This document shows, in pieces, positions 45,204 through 54,217 of a stretch of DNA of 64,000 nt. Where the stretch lies: contig JAXMDC010000003.1 of NCBI GenBank assembly GCA_046349035.1, forward strand, positions 558,001-622,000, written 5' to 3'. Under the pieces are notes generated by a model. That model had not been told where the DNA came from. It worked only from the letters and a program-made list of their open reading frames with translations, and made no database searches. The stretch comes from JAXMDC01 sp046349035. GTDB lineage: Bacteria; Pseudomonadota; Alphaproteobacteria; Rhizobiales; Kaistiaceae. Position 1 is the stretch's first letter. Every line of letters starts with the position of its first letter. A program made the position numbers and the translations under genes.

Positions 45204-46513
45204 CACGAGATAAGGTTGGCCAAACGCGGACCGACCAAGACGATGTCGGGCCAATAGACGAGGGCGCCGAGGACGGCGACCTCAACAAAGAAGAATGGCA
45301 GGATGGCCAGCGACAGCCGGCCGAAGGGCACCCGGGCAACCGCAGAGACCGCCATCAGACTGCCGCCGACCGGCGGGGAGATGAGACCGAGACTGAGGTT
45401 GAAGCAAATGATCGTGCCGAGGTGGATCGGGTTGGCGCCGAGCGCGATCGCCGGAGGCACCAGAACCGGGACCAGCAGGACGAGCGCCATTGGCGCTTCC
45501 ATGACCGTGCCGGCGATCAGCAGAGCGGCGGTTAGGAACGCTAGGTAGCCGGGAAGACTGAGACCTAGGCCGGCCACGGCCTCCGCGAACAGCTTTGGCA
45601 GACCGATCAGGGCGAGAAAATATTCGAAGGCGCCGGCGGCGAAGACTATGGCGAAGATTGCGCCCGAAACGACTGCGGTGTGGATGAGCGCCTGGACAAA
45701 ACGCGCCAACTCGATCGAGAGGGCGGCGCGCATCGGCGCACCTTCGAGGACGGTGTAGAGGATGGACACGGCGAGCGCTGCAGCGACCGCCAGGGCGGCA
45801 GCCTCGGTTGGCGTCACCCAGCCAAAGACGATCCCGCCGAGGATCACGACAGGAAGGGCAAGTGCCGGCGCCGCCTTGGCAACAACCGGCCAGCGCGAAG
45901 GCGGAGTCGGGCTGGCGGGGTGCCCCAGACGCCAGGCAAACACGGCATTGGTCGCCATCAGCGCGCCAGCGAGGAGCAGCCCGGGAATGAACCCGGCAGC
46001 AAAGAGGGCCGGGACGGACACGCCCATCATGGCGCCATAGAAGACAAGGATAATGCTGGGGGGGATGATCGGCCCGATCACCGATGCGGCGGCGGTCAGC
46101 GCGCCAGCATAGACGCGCGAGTAGCCGCGCTGCTCCATCTCCGGAACGAAGGTCTTGGACAAGGCGGCCGCATCGGCGACGCCCGACCCGGAAATGCCGG
46201 CCAGGAAAACGCTGGCTGCGACATTGACGTGGCCAAGTCCGCCCGGCATCCGCCCGGCAATCAGCAGGGCGAGATCAACGAGCGCGCGGGTTACTCCGCC
46301 GCGTGTCATGACTTCACCGGCGAGAATAAACAGCGGCATTGCCAGAAACGTAAAGCTGTCGACCTGGGCAAAGAAATGCTGCGGCAGGCCGGCGAGGTAG
46401 CGGTCCAACCCGTTCAGCAAGAAGGAGCCGATCGCTGCCGCGCCGAGCACATAGGCCAGACCGGCCCCGGCCAGGGCGGCAAAGCCCGCAGTGAGTATGA
46501 CGATCCATGCCAT
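45203..46513 (-). CDS. dctM: TRAP transporter large permease (DctM type)
   Basis: A multi-helix (11-13) ion-transporter subunit with the family motifs FTFLAMPLFILAGEVMTRGG, GISGSGVADAAAL, and GPIIPPSIILVFYG. From the ATG at 46513 it has 436 residues, close to the usual length. The frame continues upstream to a TTG at 46594 with no ribosome-binding site. It is the first gene of the operon, giving the order M-P-Q rather than the common P-Q-M. A hairpin separates it from dctP. Confidence 0.9.
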   Translation of the reverse strand: MAWIVILTAGFAALAGAGLAYVLGAAAIGSFLLNGLDRYLAGLPQHFFAQVDSFTFLAMPLFILAGEVMTRGGVTRALVDLALLIAGRMPGGLGHVNVAASVFLAGISGSGVADAAALSKTFVPEMEQRGYSRVYAGALTAAASVIGPIIPPSIILVFYGAMMGVSVPALFAAGFIPGLLLAGALMATNAVFAWRLGHPASPTPPSRWPVVAKAAPALALPVVILGGIVFGWVTPTEAAALAVAAALAVSILYTVLEGAPMRAALSIELARFVQALIHTAVVSGAIFAIVFAAGAFEYFLALIGLPKLFAEAVAGLGLSLPGYLAFLTAALLIAGTVMEAPMALVLLVPVLVPPAIALGANPIHLGTIICFNLSLGLISPPVGGSLMAVSAVARVPFGRLSLAILPFFFVEVAVLGALVYWPDIVLVGPRLANLIS

Positions 46514-46638
46514 TGGCGACAGCAGTTCCCAACGCCGAAGCCAGAAGATCTGATCTAACTGGCGGCCGGCCGCACCAAGTCGAGCTTTGTTCAACTATAG
46601 GACAAGTATGAATGAAGCATTCACAACGGTTTCGCGCC

Positions 46639-46659
46639 ATCGCGAGTTAACTTCGCGAT
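46639..46659. promoter_or_regulatory. Inverted repeat, candidate operator upstream of the TRAP operon
   Basis: ATCGCGA (46639-46645) and TCGCGAT (46653-46659) form a perfect inverted repeat around GTTAACT, in a locally AT-rich 200-base intergenic region. Both the TRAP operon (leftward) and the DUF1194 gene (rightward) start from here, so either could be controlled. Confidence 0.45.
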
Positions 46660-46670
46660 AAGTATGATGA

Positions 46671-46698
46671 TTGACTTTAACAATTATGTAGTCATAAC
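46671..46698 (+). promoter_or_regulatory. Weak candidate promoter for the DUF1194 gene
   Basis: TTGACT (46671-46676), a 5 of 6 match to the -35 consensus, is followed after 16 bases by CATAAC (46693-46698). The -10 is poor. Confidence 0.3.
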
Positions 46699-46799
46699 AA
46701 ATGGCTGTGGCAGGCGTCCCGGCCGCCACAGGCTGCGCGCTTCAGCCGGTCCGGGATGCCCATGTCTGTTATTCTTCGCGGCCGCGACGAGGCGAGGCG

Positions 46800-47606
46800 A
46801 TGACGAGCGTATTGCAATTTGCCGTTCGGTCTGCCCTCCGGACAGTGGCCATTCTGCTTGCGGTCACGGCCTCCTGGGGAGGGTCTGCGCTCGCTCGCGG
46901 CCTCGAAGTCGACCTTGCGCTTGTTCTCGCCGTCGACATCTCCGGCTCCATGGATCCCGACGAGCAGCGCGTGCAACGCGAAGGATACGTTACGGCCCTT
47001 CGCAGCGCGGAGGTCATTCGCGCGATAATCGGCGGCCCGACCGGGCGAATTGCTTTGACCTATGTCGAGTGGGCGGGGTCAGACATCCAGACTGTGGTGG
47101 TCCCGTGGACGCTGATCGACAGCCGCGAAGCGGCTATCGAATTCTCCGTCAGGCTCAGCCGCTCACCGCTCCGCGTCTATCGGGGCACCTCCATCTCGGC
47201 GGCGCTGCTGCTTGCCGCCGAACTCTTGGAGGAATTGGAGTACTTGCCCGCGCGGCGAACGATCGACATGTCCGGCGACGGGCCCAACAACATGGGCGTC
47301 CCACTGGCGGCCGCACGCGCCTTGGTCCTCGGACGCGAGATCACGATTAATGGTTTGCCGATCATGATCCCAGGCCACAACTTCGGCGATGGGTTCGGGG
47401 CCCTCGACGACTATTACCGTGAATGCGTGATAGGAGGCCCGTCAGCGTTCATGTTCACGGTGACGAGCTTGCGTGAGTTTCCCGCCGCCATCAGGCGCAA
47501 GCTTGTCCAAGAAATCGCCTCGGCGGAACCGACCCAGGAGAAGCCAATCCGCGCGCAGGCGGCTCCAGCGATCTGCGTCGACCGGCTGACATTTCCGCCA
47601 CCTTAG
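46800..47606 (+). CDS. Secreted DUF1194 protein with a von Willebrand A-like domain
   Basis: A 268-residue exported protein with an N-terminal signal (ALRTVAILLAVTASWGGSALA). The VWA domain has the metal-dependent adhesion motif VDISGSMDPDE (about residues 45-55), and TIDMSGDGPNN supplies a second acidic site. DUF1194 proteins are common in alphaproteobacteria and have no settled function. The ATG at 46800 has GAGGCGAGGCG upstream. Confidence 0.88.
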   Translation: MTSVLQFAVRSALRTVAILLAVTASWGGSALARGLEVDLALVLAVDISGSMDPDEQRVQREGYVTALRSAEVIRAIIGGPTGRIALTYVEWAGSDIQTVVVPWTLIDSREAAIEFSVRLSRSPLRVYRGTSISAALLLAAELLEELEYLPARRTIDMSGDGPNNMGVPLAAARALVLGREITINGLPIMIPGHNFGDGFGALDDYYRECVIGGPSAFMFTVTSLREFPAAIRRKLVQEIASAEPTQEKPIRAQAAPAICVDRLTFPPP

Positions 47607-47859
47607 GTTGGGGGATTCAACCGCGACAGCTACCTTCGATGGCCCGCTTCACGACGCTCGTCTTTCGGTTGTGGCAAAAATCGCTACCATGGCGGATTCC
47701 GGACTAGGAGTTGCCGCATTTGGCCCCCACCCTCGCAGTCAGAGAGATTCGCCGGTCCGGCCGCATTCCATCGGCAGAGCCGGACCGCGATGCAGGAGGG
47801 GAAAGCACGGGTCGACTGGCTACTGTGTGCAAGAGCATCCGGGATTTAAGGGGACCGAC

Positions 47860-47889
47860 ATGATCTTGGTGTATTGTGAGGTTGCGTAA
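47860..47889 (+). CDS. Possible 9-codon upstream frame coupled to the SH3-protein gene
   Basis: ATG at 47860 after AAGGGG reads MILVYCEVA and stops in TAATG, which overlaps the next gene's ATG. It might couple translation. It could equally be chance, because the downstream gene has its own GAGG. Confidence 0.25.
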   Translation: MILVYCEVA

Positions 47890-49520
47890 TGGCAGTGTCG
47901 CGCCTGAGACGAGCCGTCGTCGATCCGCTGGATCTTACGCCTTCTAACGCCGCGCCGGCGCGTAGTCCGGATCCGCTGGCCTCGGAACTCGAGGCCGAAC
48001 TGATGACCGATCTGGAGGCCCTCGCTGCAGTGTTGGGCCGCTCGCGCCCGCCAGCGCGCCCAGATGTTCGATCTGCGGAGCGGCAGGGGGAAGGGTCGGG
48101 GCAGCAAGGGCTTCAGCGCGGGGCCGCGCAGTCGGAGCGCGGCCGCGCTCCAGTCCAACATAAGTTCTCCGAGTGGCCGGACCCCGAGCCGGTTGAGCGA
48201 CGCTTACCCCCGTCGGTGGAGGCGGCACTCCAGTCGCGTCGGACACCTTCACCCGCAAGCCGTGGGCGGACTGACTACGCGGCGCCAGGGCCGCAGCGCG
48301 CAGCGGCCGCTGACCCGAGGGTGCGAGCGCATCCCGGCGAGGGACTCGATGCCGCCCGGACCGATGCTGACGGCGAAATAGCCGACGACGCCGCCGCATG
48401 GGCCAATCGCCGATGGGCAGCGCGAATGGCGACGGCGCCGACGCGGTTGCGACCTCAGCCGCGCGCCGCCGCAAGGGTCGAGCCGACGCTGCAACGCGGC
48501 GAAGAGGTTTCTGGAGAAGAAGGTCGTAGAGAGGTCGGCCGCAGAGAAGACGGTCGTAGAATTGAACCGCGGGCGCCGCAGGCGCGAGCCCCCGAGGCGC
48601 GAAACAGCCCACCGCCTGCGGTGGTGCCGTCGCCGCAGCTCGTGCCGAGCGCAGCCGAGCCCGATCTTCCCGATTGGTGGATTGAGGAGCGATCGCTGGC
48701 CGCCGCTGCGCCGATCCGTCGCCGCGGACTACCGCCGCGAACGGTCGCCGCTGCGGCCATCATTCTTGCCCTTCTCAGCGCAGCGGGCGTGGTCGCATTC
48801 CAGGCCGGGTCGCGGAGCGGTGCATTTGGTTTCCTGACCGCGAAGACGCCGGCCGTCGCGACTACGGCGCGGCCCGCCGAACGGGATCCGACGAGTCGGG
48901 CCGCCACAGGGGCGGTCGACGGCCGGGCGCCGGGCACCACGCAAGCCCAGTCTGCTGCCGCGGTGGCGGTCGCTGCCAATGTGACGCAAGTCGCTGAAAC
49001 CCCGATCCGAGTCATACCAACCACCAGGGTTCGGGACATTCAGGAGGCGGAGTTGCCGGTGGCCGTGGCAATGCCGGTGCCCGAGCCGACAAACGCGTCG
49101 GCGAAGAACCCAACCGTCCTTGCTCCTGCCGAACCGGCGCTGCGGCTGCTTCGGCCGGAAGACGTCGCGCGGGCCAAGCCAACGGCTCCGGCGAAGATTG
49201 CCACCGCCGACACGCCACCGGCGCAGCGGCCGGCACCGGTCGGTGCGCCTGCGACGCCGGCCGCACAGCCGGAACCGCCTCGCGCCACCGGGCTCCTCTC
49301 CTTCGTGACCGATCGTTTTGCCGGGCCGAAGGCGAACCCGAATACCCGCGTGACGACCGATGACGTTAACGTACGCGCGGCACCGGAGAACAAGGCGGCG
49401 GTGGTCACCGTCGTGAAAGCCGGAACCACGGTCACCGTCAGCGAGTGTCGCCAATGGTGCAAGGTGACGGTGAATGATCACGAGGGGTGGATCTTCAGCG
49501 GACTGCTGACGACGCCATAA
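47889..49520 (+). CDS. Single-pass membrane protein with C-terminal SH3 domain
   Basis: A 543-residue protein. Residues 1-280 are low-complexity, rich in Arg, Ala, Pro and Glu, with a degenerate GRREVGRREDGRR repeat. One membrane helix follows (about 285-307, TVAAAAIILALLSAAGVVAF). An Ala/Pro/Thr-rich stretch then leads to a bacterial SH3 domain (about 486-543) with VNVRAAPENKAAVV and GWIFSGLL. The layout suggests a cytoplasmic tail, a membrane anchor and a periplasmic domain that may touch the cell wall. Function unknown. The 282 bases upstream hold no other gene. Confidence 0.75.
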   Translation: MAVSRLRRAVVDPLDLTPSNAAPARSPDPLASELEAELMTDLEALAAVLGRSRPPARPDVRSAERQGEGSGQQGLQRGAAQSERGRAPVQHKFSEWPDPEPVERRLPPSVEAALQSRRTPSPASRGRTDYAAPGPQRAAAADPRVRAHPGEGLDAARTDADGEIADDAAAWANRRWAARMATAPTRLRPQPRAAARVEPTLQRGEEVSGEEGRREVGRREDGRRIEPRAPQARAPEARNSPPPAVVPSPQLVPSAAEPDLPDWWIEERSLAAAAPIRRRGLPPRTVAAAAIILALLSAAGVVAFQAGSRSGAFGFLTAKTPAVATTARPAERDPTSRAATGAVDGRAPGTTQAQSAAAVAVAANVTQVAETPIRVIPTTRVRDIQEAELPVAVAMPVPEPTNASAKNPTVLAPAEPALRLLRPEDVARAKPTAPAKIATADTPPAQRPAPVGAPATPAAQPEPPRATGLLSFVTDRFAGPKANPNTRVTTDDVNVRAAPENKAAVVTVVKAGTTVTVSECRQWCKVTVNDHEGWIFSGLLTTP

Positions 49521-49588
49521 AAGGCATCGACAGCGTCTCGCGGCCTGCTCGCCTCGGCGAGGGGCAACGTGCTAGTCGGGCGGAGACT

Positions 49589-51406
49589 ATGTCTCCGCCC
49601 GTTCTGCTCCTCCAGGGCATTGCCCTTACGTTTGGCGGCACGCCGCTCCTCACTGCGGCCGATCTGGGAGTGGGCCCCGGCGAGCGTGTCGCGCTTGTCG
49701 GCCGCAATGGTTCCGGCAAATCTACGCTGCTCAAGATCGCTGCCGGTTCGGTCGAAGCCGACAGCGGGCAACGCTTCCTGCAGCCGTCAGCGACGCTGCG
49801 CTACCTGTCGCAGGAGCCTGATCTCAGCGGGTTTTCGAGCGTCTCCGACTATGTCGCCGCCGGTTTAGCGCCGGGAGACGATCCGCATCGCGCAAGAGAA
49901 CTGTTGGAGAGTCTGGGACTTCGTGCGGACCTCGACCCGGCGATATTGTCCGGCGGCGAGGCCAGGCGCGCGGCACTCGCCCGAGCGCTTGCCCCCGATC
50001 CCGACATCCTCCTGCTCGACGAGCCGACCAATCACCTCGACATTGCGGCGATCGAATACCTCGAGGCGACGCTAAGGGCCGTTCGCGCCGCATTTGTACT
50101 CGTCAGCCACGACCGGCGTTTCCTCGAAACGCTGTCGACGGCGACCGTTTGGCTGGACCGCGGCACGACACGCCGCCTCGATCAGGGATTCGCCGGTTTC
50201 GAATCCTGGCGCGACCGTATCCTCGAGGAAGAGGAACTCGAGAACCACAAGCTCAACCGGACGATCGTGCGCGAGGAGCATTGGCTGCGCTATGGGGTCA
50301 CCGCTCGCCGCAAGCGCAACCAAGGACGGCTGCGGGCGCTGGCGGGCCTGCGGGTTGAGCGGCAGCGGCGACGATCCAACGCCCCGACCGGCCTGGCCCA
50401 ACTGGCTGCACAGGAGGCACAGCAATCGGGCAAGCTGGTGATCGAGGCAAAAGGGATCGGCAAGAGCTTCGGCGAGCGCGCGATCGTGCGCGACTTCTCG
50501 ATCAGGATCGAGCGGGGCGACCGTCTCGGCCTTCTCGGACCCAACGGCGCCGGCAAGACGACTCTGATCAACCTGCTGACGGGGGCGCTTACACCCGACA
50601 GCGGCAGCGTACGCCTCGGGACTAATCTCGAGGTCGGGTCGCTCGATCAGGGACGCAGGAGCCTCGATCCGAATAGAACCGTAGCGGATATGCTGACCGA
50701 CGGCCGCGGCGATTCCGTGATCGTCAATGGCCAATCGCGCCACGTCATCGGCTACATGAGGGACTTCCTCTTTCGCCCGGAACAGGCGCGCACTCCCATC
50801 GGCACTCTATCCGGAGGCGAGCGTGGCCGTTTGATGTTAGCGCGCGCCCTCGCCCGCCCGTCGAACCTTCTCGTGCTCGACGAACCGACGAACGATCTCG
50901 ACCTTGAGACGCTCGACCTGCTTGAGGAATTCCTCGCCGGCTACCCTGGGACCCTTCTCCTCGTCAGCCACGACCGCGATTTCGTCGATCGCGTCGCGAC
51001 AGCAGTGTTGGTCTGCGACGGCGATGGCCGCTGGATCGAGTATGCCGGAGGGTACTCCGACATGATCGCGCAGCGTGGGCGCGGCATCGGTGCGCCGATG
51101 CCGGCAGCACCGGCGCGAGCAAAGCCGCCCGCGGCGAAGCCAGTGGCAAGGGCCGGGATGCGGCGCAAGCTTACCTTCGCCGATCAGCACGCGATGGAGA
51201 CCTTGCCGAAAGAGATCGAGCGGCTGACGGCTGAGATGCGCCGCCTGGAAGAGCTGTTGGCCGATACGGGGCTGTACCGGCGCGATCCCCGGGCGTTTGC
51301 CTCGGCGACGGCCGCACTCGCTGAGGCGCGGGCGAAGGCCACGGCCGCCGAAGACGAGTGGCTGCGCATCGAACTATTGCGCGAGGAGATCGCCCGCAGC
51401 GGTTGA
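49589..51406 (+). CDS. uup: ABC-F family ATPase (Uup-like)
   Basis: A soluble protein of 605 residues with two ABC domains and no membrane part. It has Walker A GRNGSGKST and GPNGAGKTT, and signatures LSGGEARRAAL and LSGGERGRLML. The ABC-F linker is basic (REEHWLRYGVTARRKRNQGR). The C-terminal coiled coil (MRRKLTFADQHAMETLPKEI, shown in part) is typical of Uup, which acts on ribosomes or branched DNA. The ATG at 49589 after CGGAG is preferred over an upstream frame. Confidence 0.9.
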   Translation: MSPPVLLLQGIALTFGGTPLLTAADLGVGPGERVALVGRNGSGKSTLLKIAAGSVEADSGQRFLQPSATLRYLSQEPDLSGFSSVSDYVAAGLAPGDDPHRARELLESLGLRADLDPAILSGGEARRAALARALAPDPDILLLDEPTNHLDIAAIEYLEATLRAVRAAFVLVSHDRRFLETLSTATVWLDRGTTRRLDQGFAGFESWRDRILEEEELENHKLNRTIVREEHWLRYGVTARRKRNQGRLRALAGLRVERQRRRSNAPTGLAQLAAQEAQQSGKLVIEAKGIGKSFGERAIVRDFSIRIERGDRLGLLGPNGAGKTTLINLLTGALTPDSGSVRLGTNLEVGSLDQGRRSLDPNRTVADMLTDGRGDSVIVNGQSRHVIGYMRDFLFRPEQARTPIGTLSGGERGRLMLARALARPSNLLVLDEPTNDLDLETLDLLEEFLAGYPGTLLLVSHDRDFVDRVATAVLVCDGDGRWIEYAGGYSDMIAQRGRGIGAPMPAAPARAKPPAAKPVARAGMRRKLTFADQHAMETLPKEIERLTAEMRRLEELLADTGLYRRDPRAFASATAALAEARAKATAAEDEWLRIELLREEIARSG

Positions 51407-51559
51407 CGCCGGGCAATGCCGTGGATTTGAACGCGATGGTTAGCGAAAACGGCGGTACTTAGCCGTTCCGATAGGCGAGAATCCAGGCGATGCCTTGACT
51501 CCGGCTGCCGTGTCTGATGCCTATGACCGGTTACGTAACAGCTCCTTTTGGGAGGGCTC

Positions 51560-53323
51560 ATGAAGTCTCGTTATCTCTTGCTGGCTGCCACGGCGGCTGT
51601 CGCGACGGCGACGGCGCTGCCGGCATTGGCGGCACCGGCGACCTTCGATCGGCTATTGAATGCCGACAAGGAGCCGCAGAACTGGCTGATGGCGCAGCAG
51701 AACTATTCCGGCTGGCGCCACAGCGGTCTCGACCAGATCAATCGCGGCAACGTCGCCAACCTCAAGCTCGCTTTCATCGCTTCGATCGGCGGACGCTCGA
51801 CCGGCGGCACGCTGGCGGGACGCGAGGAAGCCACCCCGCTGGTCAATGACGGCATCATGTACGTCACCGACAGCTGGGCCCGGGTGATGGCGTTCAACGT
51901 CGGCGATGCCACCAAGGGCGCGGTGCCGCTGTGGCGCTTCGACCCGAAGATCACCAAGTCGCGCACGCAGCGCGGCGTCGCTCAGTTGAACGACACGGTC
52001 TATATCGGCACCAACGACACGCGCATCGTGGCGCTCAACCGCAACACCGGCGAAGTGCTGTTCGACAAGCAGGCGGCGGCTCCGCCGGACCCGCAATGGG
52101 GCACTCCGTCGGCCAAGACGCAGGGCTTTACCTCGGCGCCGGTGACGCTGCGGACCAAGGGCGGCAAGGAACTGGTGCTGCAGGGCGAGTCGACCGGCGG
52201 CCAGTCGGGGACGATCAGCTGGGTCGGGGCGTGGGACGCCAAGACCGGCGAGCTGGCGTGGCGCTTCTTCACCGTGCCGAAGCCGGGTGAGCCGGGCTCG
52301 GAGACGTGGAAGGACAACCACAATGCCTGGAAGATCGGCGGCGCCGGCGTGTGGTCGATCGGCTCGTTCGATCCCGACCTCAACATCGTCGTCAACGGCA
52401 CCGGCGACGCCTTCCCGAGCTACCAGCCGGAGTTCCGGCCTGGCGACAACCTCTACGCCGCCAGCGTGATCGCCAACGACGTCGATACCGGCAAGCTGAC
52501 TTGGTACTTCCAGGAGACGCCGAACGAGCAATGGGACTTCGATTCGCCGAACACCAAGCTGCTGGTGACGGTGAACGGCCGCAAGCAGGTGGCGGAGTTT
52601 GCCCGCAACGGCTTCTTCTACCAGCTCGACCGCGGCACCGGAGCGTTCATCCGCGCCGACCAGTACCAGACGGAAGTGAACTGGACGAAGGGCATCGACC
52701 CGAAGACCGGCAAGCCGGTGGACTACGATCCGGCGGGCGGGGTGCAGGCCTATACCGGTCTCGGCAATCGCAATGCCAAGCCCGGCCAGCGGACCTGCCC
52801 GTCGCTCAACGGGCCGATCTTCTACCCGCCGACCTTCGATCCTGACCTGACCAAGGCATTTGCGGCCGGCACCGAGAGCTGCCAGATGAACAGCCGCATC
52901 ACCACGCCGATGGACCCGGCCAAGGATTGGATCGGCCAGTCGACCTGCTGCACCGAAGCGAACCCGCCGAGCAAGCTCGGTCAGGGTCCGAACCAGGGCG
53001 CCAAGGCGACCATCTGGGCGTTCGATCTTGCCAAGGGCACGACTGAGCGGGCGTGGACTGCTGACACGCTGAACGAGTCGGGCCTCCTCGGCACCAAGGG
53101 TGGCTTGCTCTTCACCGGCGAGCACGGCGGTCAGTTCGAAGCGTTCGACAAGACTGATCTCAAGAAGCTTTGGTCGTACAACCTCGGCACCGGCATTTGC
53201 GCGCCGCCGATGACCTATGCGATCAACGGCAAGCAGTATGTCGCCATTGTCGCCGGCTGCTCGGTTAACGCCGACGCACCGCTGGTGATGCCGTCAGCCT
53301 TCATCGCGTTCTTCACGCTATAG
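51560..53323 (+). CDS. Periplasmic PQQ-dependent dehydrogenase, copy 1 (lanthanide-type motif)
   Basis: A 587-residue quinoprotein of the methanol/ethanol dehydrogenase family, an eight-bladed propeller exported by a Sec signal (LLLAATAAVATATALPALAA). Typical blades are NWLMAQQNYSGWRHSGLDQI and AWDAKTGELAWRF. Metal-site candidates are Glu210, Asp283 (in GTGDAFP, where the family usually has Asn), the catalytic Asp326 and Asp328. The WDFD pair is the hallmark of lanthanide enzymes. There is no haem-binding CxxCH, so a separate cytochrome is needed. A vicinal Cys pair lies at 463-464, not at the methanol dehydrogenase position. GGAGGG precedes the ATG. The substrate is unknown. Confidence 0.9.
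   Translation: MKSRYLLLAATAAVATATALPALAAPATFDRLLNADKEPQNWLMAQQNYSGWRHSGLDQINRGNVANLKLAFIASIGGRSTGGTLAGREEATPLVNDGIMYVTDSWARVMAFNVGDATKGAVPLWRFDPKITKSRTQRGVAQLNDTVYIGTNDTRIVALNRNTGEVLFDKQAAAPPDPQWGTPSAKTQGFTSAPVTLRTKGGKELVLQGESTGGQSGTISWVGAWDAKTGELAWRFFTVPKPGEPGSETWKDNHNAWKIGGAGVWSIGSFDPDLNIVVNGTGDAFPSYQPEFRPGDNLYAASVIANDVDTGKLTWYFQETPNEQWDFDSPNTKLLVTVNGRKQVAEFARNGFFYQLDRGTGAFIRADQYQTEVNWTKGIDPKTGKPVDYDPAGGVQAYTGLGNRNAKPGQRTCPSLNGPIFYPPTFDPDLTKAFAAGTESCQMNSRITTPMDPAKDWIGQSTCCTEANPPSKLGQGPNQGAKATIWAFDLAKGTTERAWTADTLNESGLLGTKGGLLFTGEHGGQFEAFDKTDLKKLWSYNLGTGICAPPMTYAINGKQYVAIVAGCSVNADAPLVMPSAFIAFFTL
51588..52800 (+). repeat. Long direct repeat, copy 1
   Basis: This stretch matches 56531-57743 at a constant offset of 4943 bases with no gaps. 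By eye there are about 20 differences in 1.2 kb, only a handful in the first 830 bases. It covers the first two-thirds of the PQQ dehydrogenase gene. Confidence 0.92.
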
Positions 53324-53346
53324 GGCCGACTGCGACAGTTAAGAAG

Positions 53347-53372
53347 GGGGAGCCTATCGGGCTCCCCTTTTT
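53347..53372 (+). terminator. Rho-independent terminator after PQQ dehydrogenase copy 1
   Basis: GGGGAGCC (53347-53354) pairs with GGCTCCCC (53360-53367) across TATCG, followed by five T. It isolates copy 1 from the downstream genes. Confidence 0.9.
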
Positions 53373-53453
53373 CACTTCTGCCGAGGCGATCATTTCATGG
53401 CCAATGGCTTCCATGTCATAAAGACCGGCGGCGCCAAAATCGGCAGGCAAGCG

Positions 53454-54188
53454 ATGCGTGTCGGACTTTTTTCCGTTGTCGCTGGGTTGGCTCTTGGCCA
53501 GATCACCGCGATTGCGGTGGCACAGGGCAAGGGGACTTACAACCTCGCTACCACCGTATATGACACGCCGCTCGGCACGCCGATCACCCAGCTCTCGCCG
53601 AGCGACTACACGCTGGCCTCCTGCGGCTCCAATGGCGGCCCTCCGGGTGCCCGTCTCGCGGGCTTCGCCGACTTCAAGAAATGCGCTGTCGAACCGGACA
53701 CCGGCCTGCGGGAAATCTGGTTCATGTTCGACGACGAGATCGCTTATACTTATCGCGCAGTCCGCGATCCGACTCGTGCCAAGGTGTACGATCAGAATAC
53801 GATGTACGACCACGCGGTCATTTCATCGTTCCTGGTCGACTCGACCGGCGCCATCCGCGGCTACCGCATTGTCACCGATCCGCGGGAAGAAGCATCGAAG
53901 CGGCTGACCGCTTTCCTGACGGCTGAGCAGATGAAGGCGATCGCGGGCGACCCGCAGCGCTCCACCTGCATGTCGATTCCCATGGCACCGGGCCAGGACG
54001 CCGTCGACGGCGATTTCGTCAATCAGGAGTGCCGCGAGCAGTCCGCGACTCGCGTGGTGAACATCATCACCCACCTCTTCCGCAAGCCCGGCCAGCTCGC
54101 CGTCGACCCGGTCACTGGGCAGAGAACCGACTTTTTCGAAAGCCAAGCCCGGCTCGAAATGTACGACCCGCGCTTTTCCGGAAAGTGA
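53454..54188 (+). CDS. Unrecognised exported protein next to PQQ dehydrogenase
   Basis: From the ATG at 53454 the product is 244 residues with a signal peptide (MRVGLFSVVAGLALGQITAIAVAQ, shown whole is longer than the core LFSVVAGLALG). An in-frame ATG at 53397 would add 19 residues. Conserved-looking features are the LASCGSNGGPPG segment, four Cys in the mature part, and an FDDEIAYTYRA strand. I recognise no family. Its place before another exported protein and a cytochrome suggests a role in the same periplasmic oxidation system. Confidence 0.7.
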   Translation: MRVGLFSVVAGLALGQITAIAVAQGKGTYNLATTVYDTPLGTPITQLSPSDYTLASCGSNGGPPGARLAGFADFKKCAVEPDTGLREIWFMFDDEIAYTYRAVRDPTRAKVYDQNTMYDHAVISSFLVDSTGAIRGYRIVTDPREEASKRLTAFLTAEQMKAIAGDPQRSTCMSIPMAPGQDAVDGDFVNQECREQSATRVVNIITHLFRKPGQLAVDPVTGQRTDFFESQARLEMYDPRFSGK

Positions 54189-54217
54189 GCGCCGGGAATT
54201 GGACGCTGAGGAGTGCG

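Noticed and set aside
51460..51530. Promoter for PQQ dehydrogenase copy 1 (TTGACT at 51495)
   Set aside because: The nearest -10-like sequence (TATGAC at 51522) is 21 bases away, too far for a standard promoter.
52946..52951. Vicinal cysteines in the PQQ dehydrogenases as the methanol dehydrogenase disulfide ring
   Set aside because: They lie near residue 463, far from the methanol dehydrogenase position (Cys103-Cys104), where these proteins have no cysteine.
51653..53125. 490-codon minus-strand frame opposite PQQ dehydrogenase copy 1, with a matching one (56596-58071) opposite copy 2
   Set aside because: Both exist because the sense genes are near-identical. Composition is Arg/Val/Leu-rich with no domain and no ribosome-binding site, so the repeated frame is not evidence of a gene.
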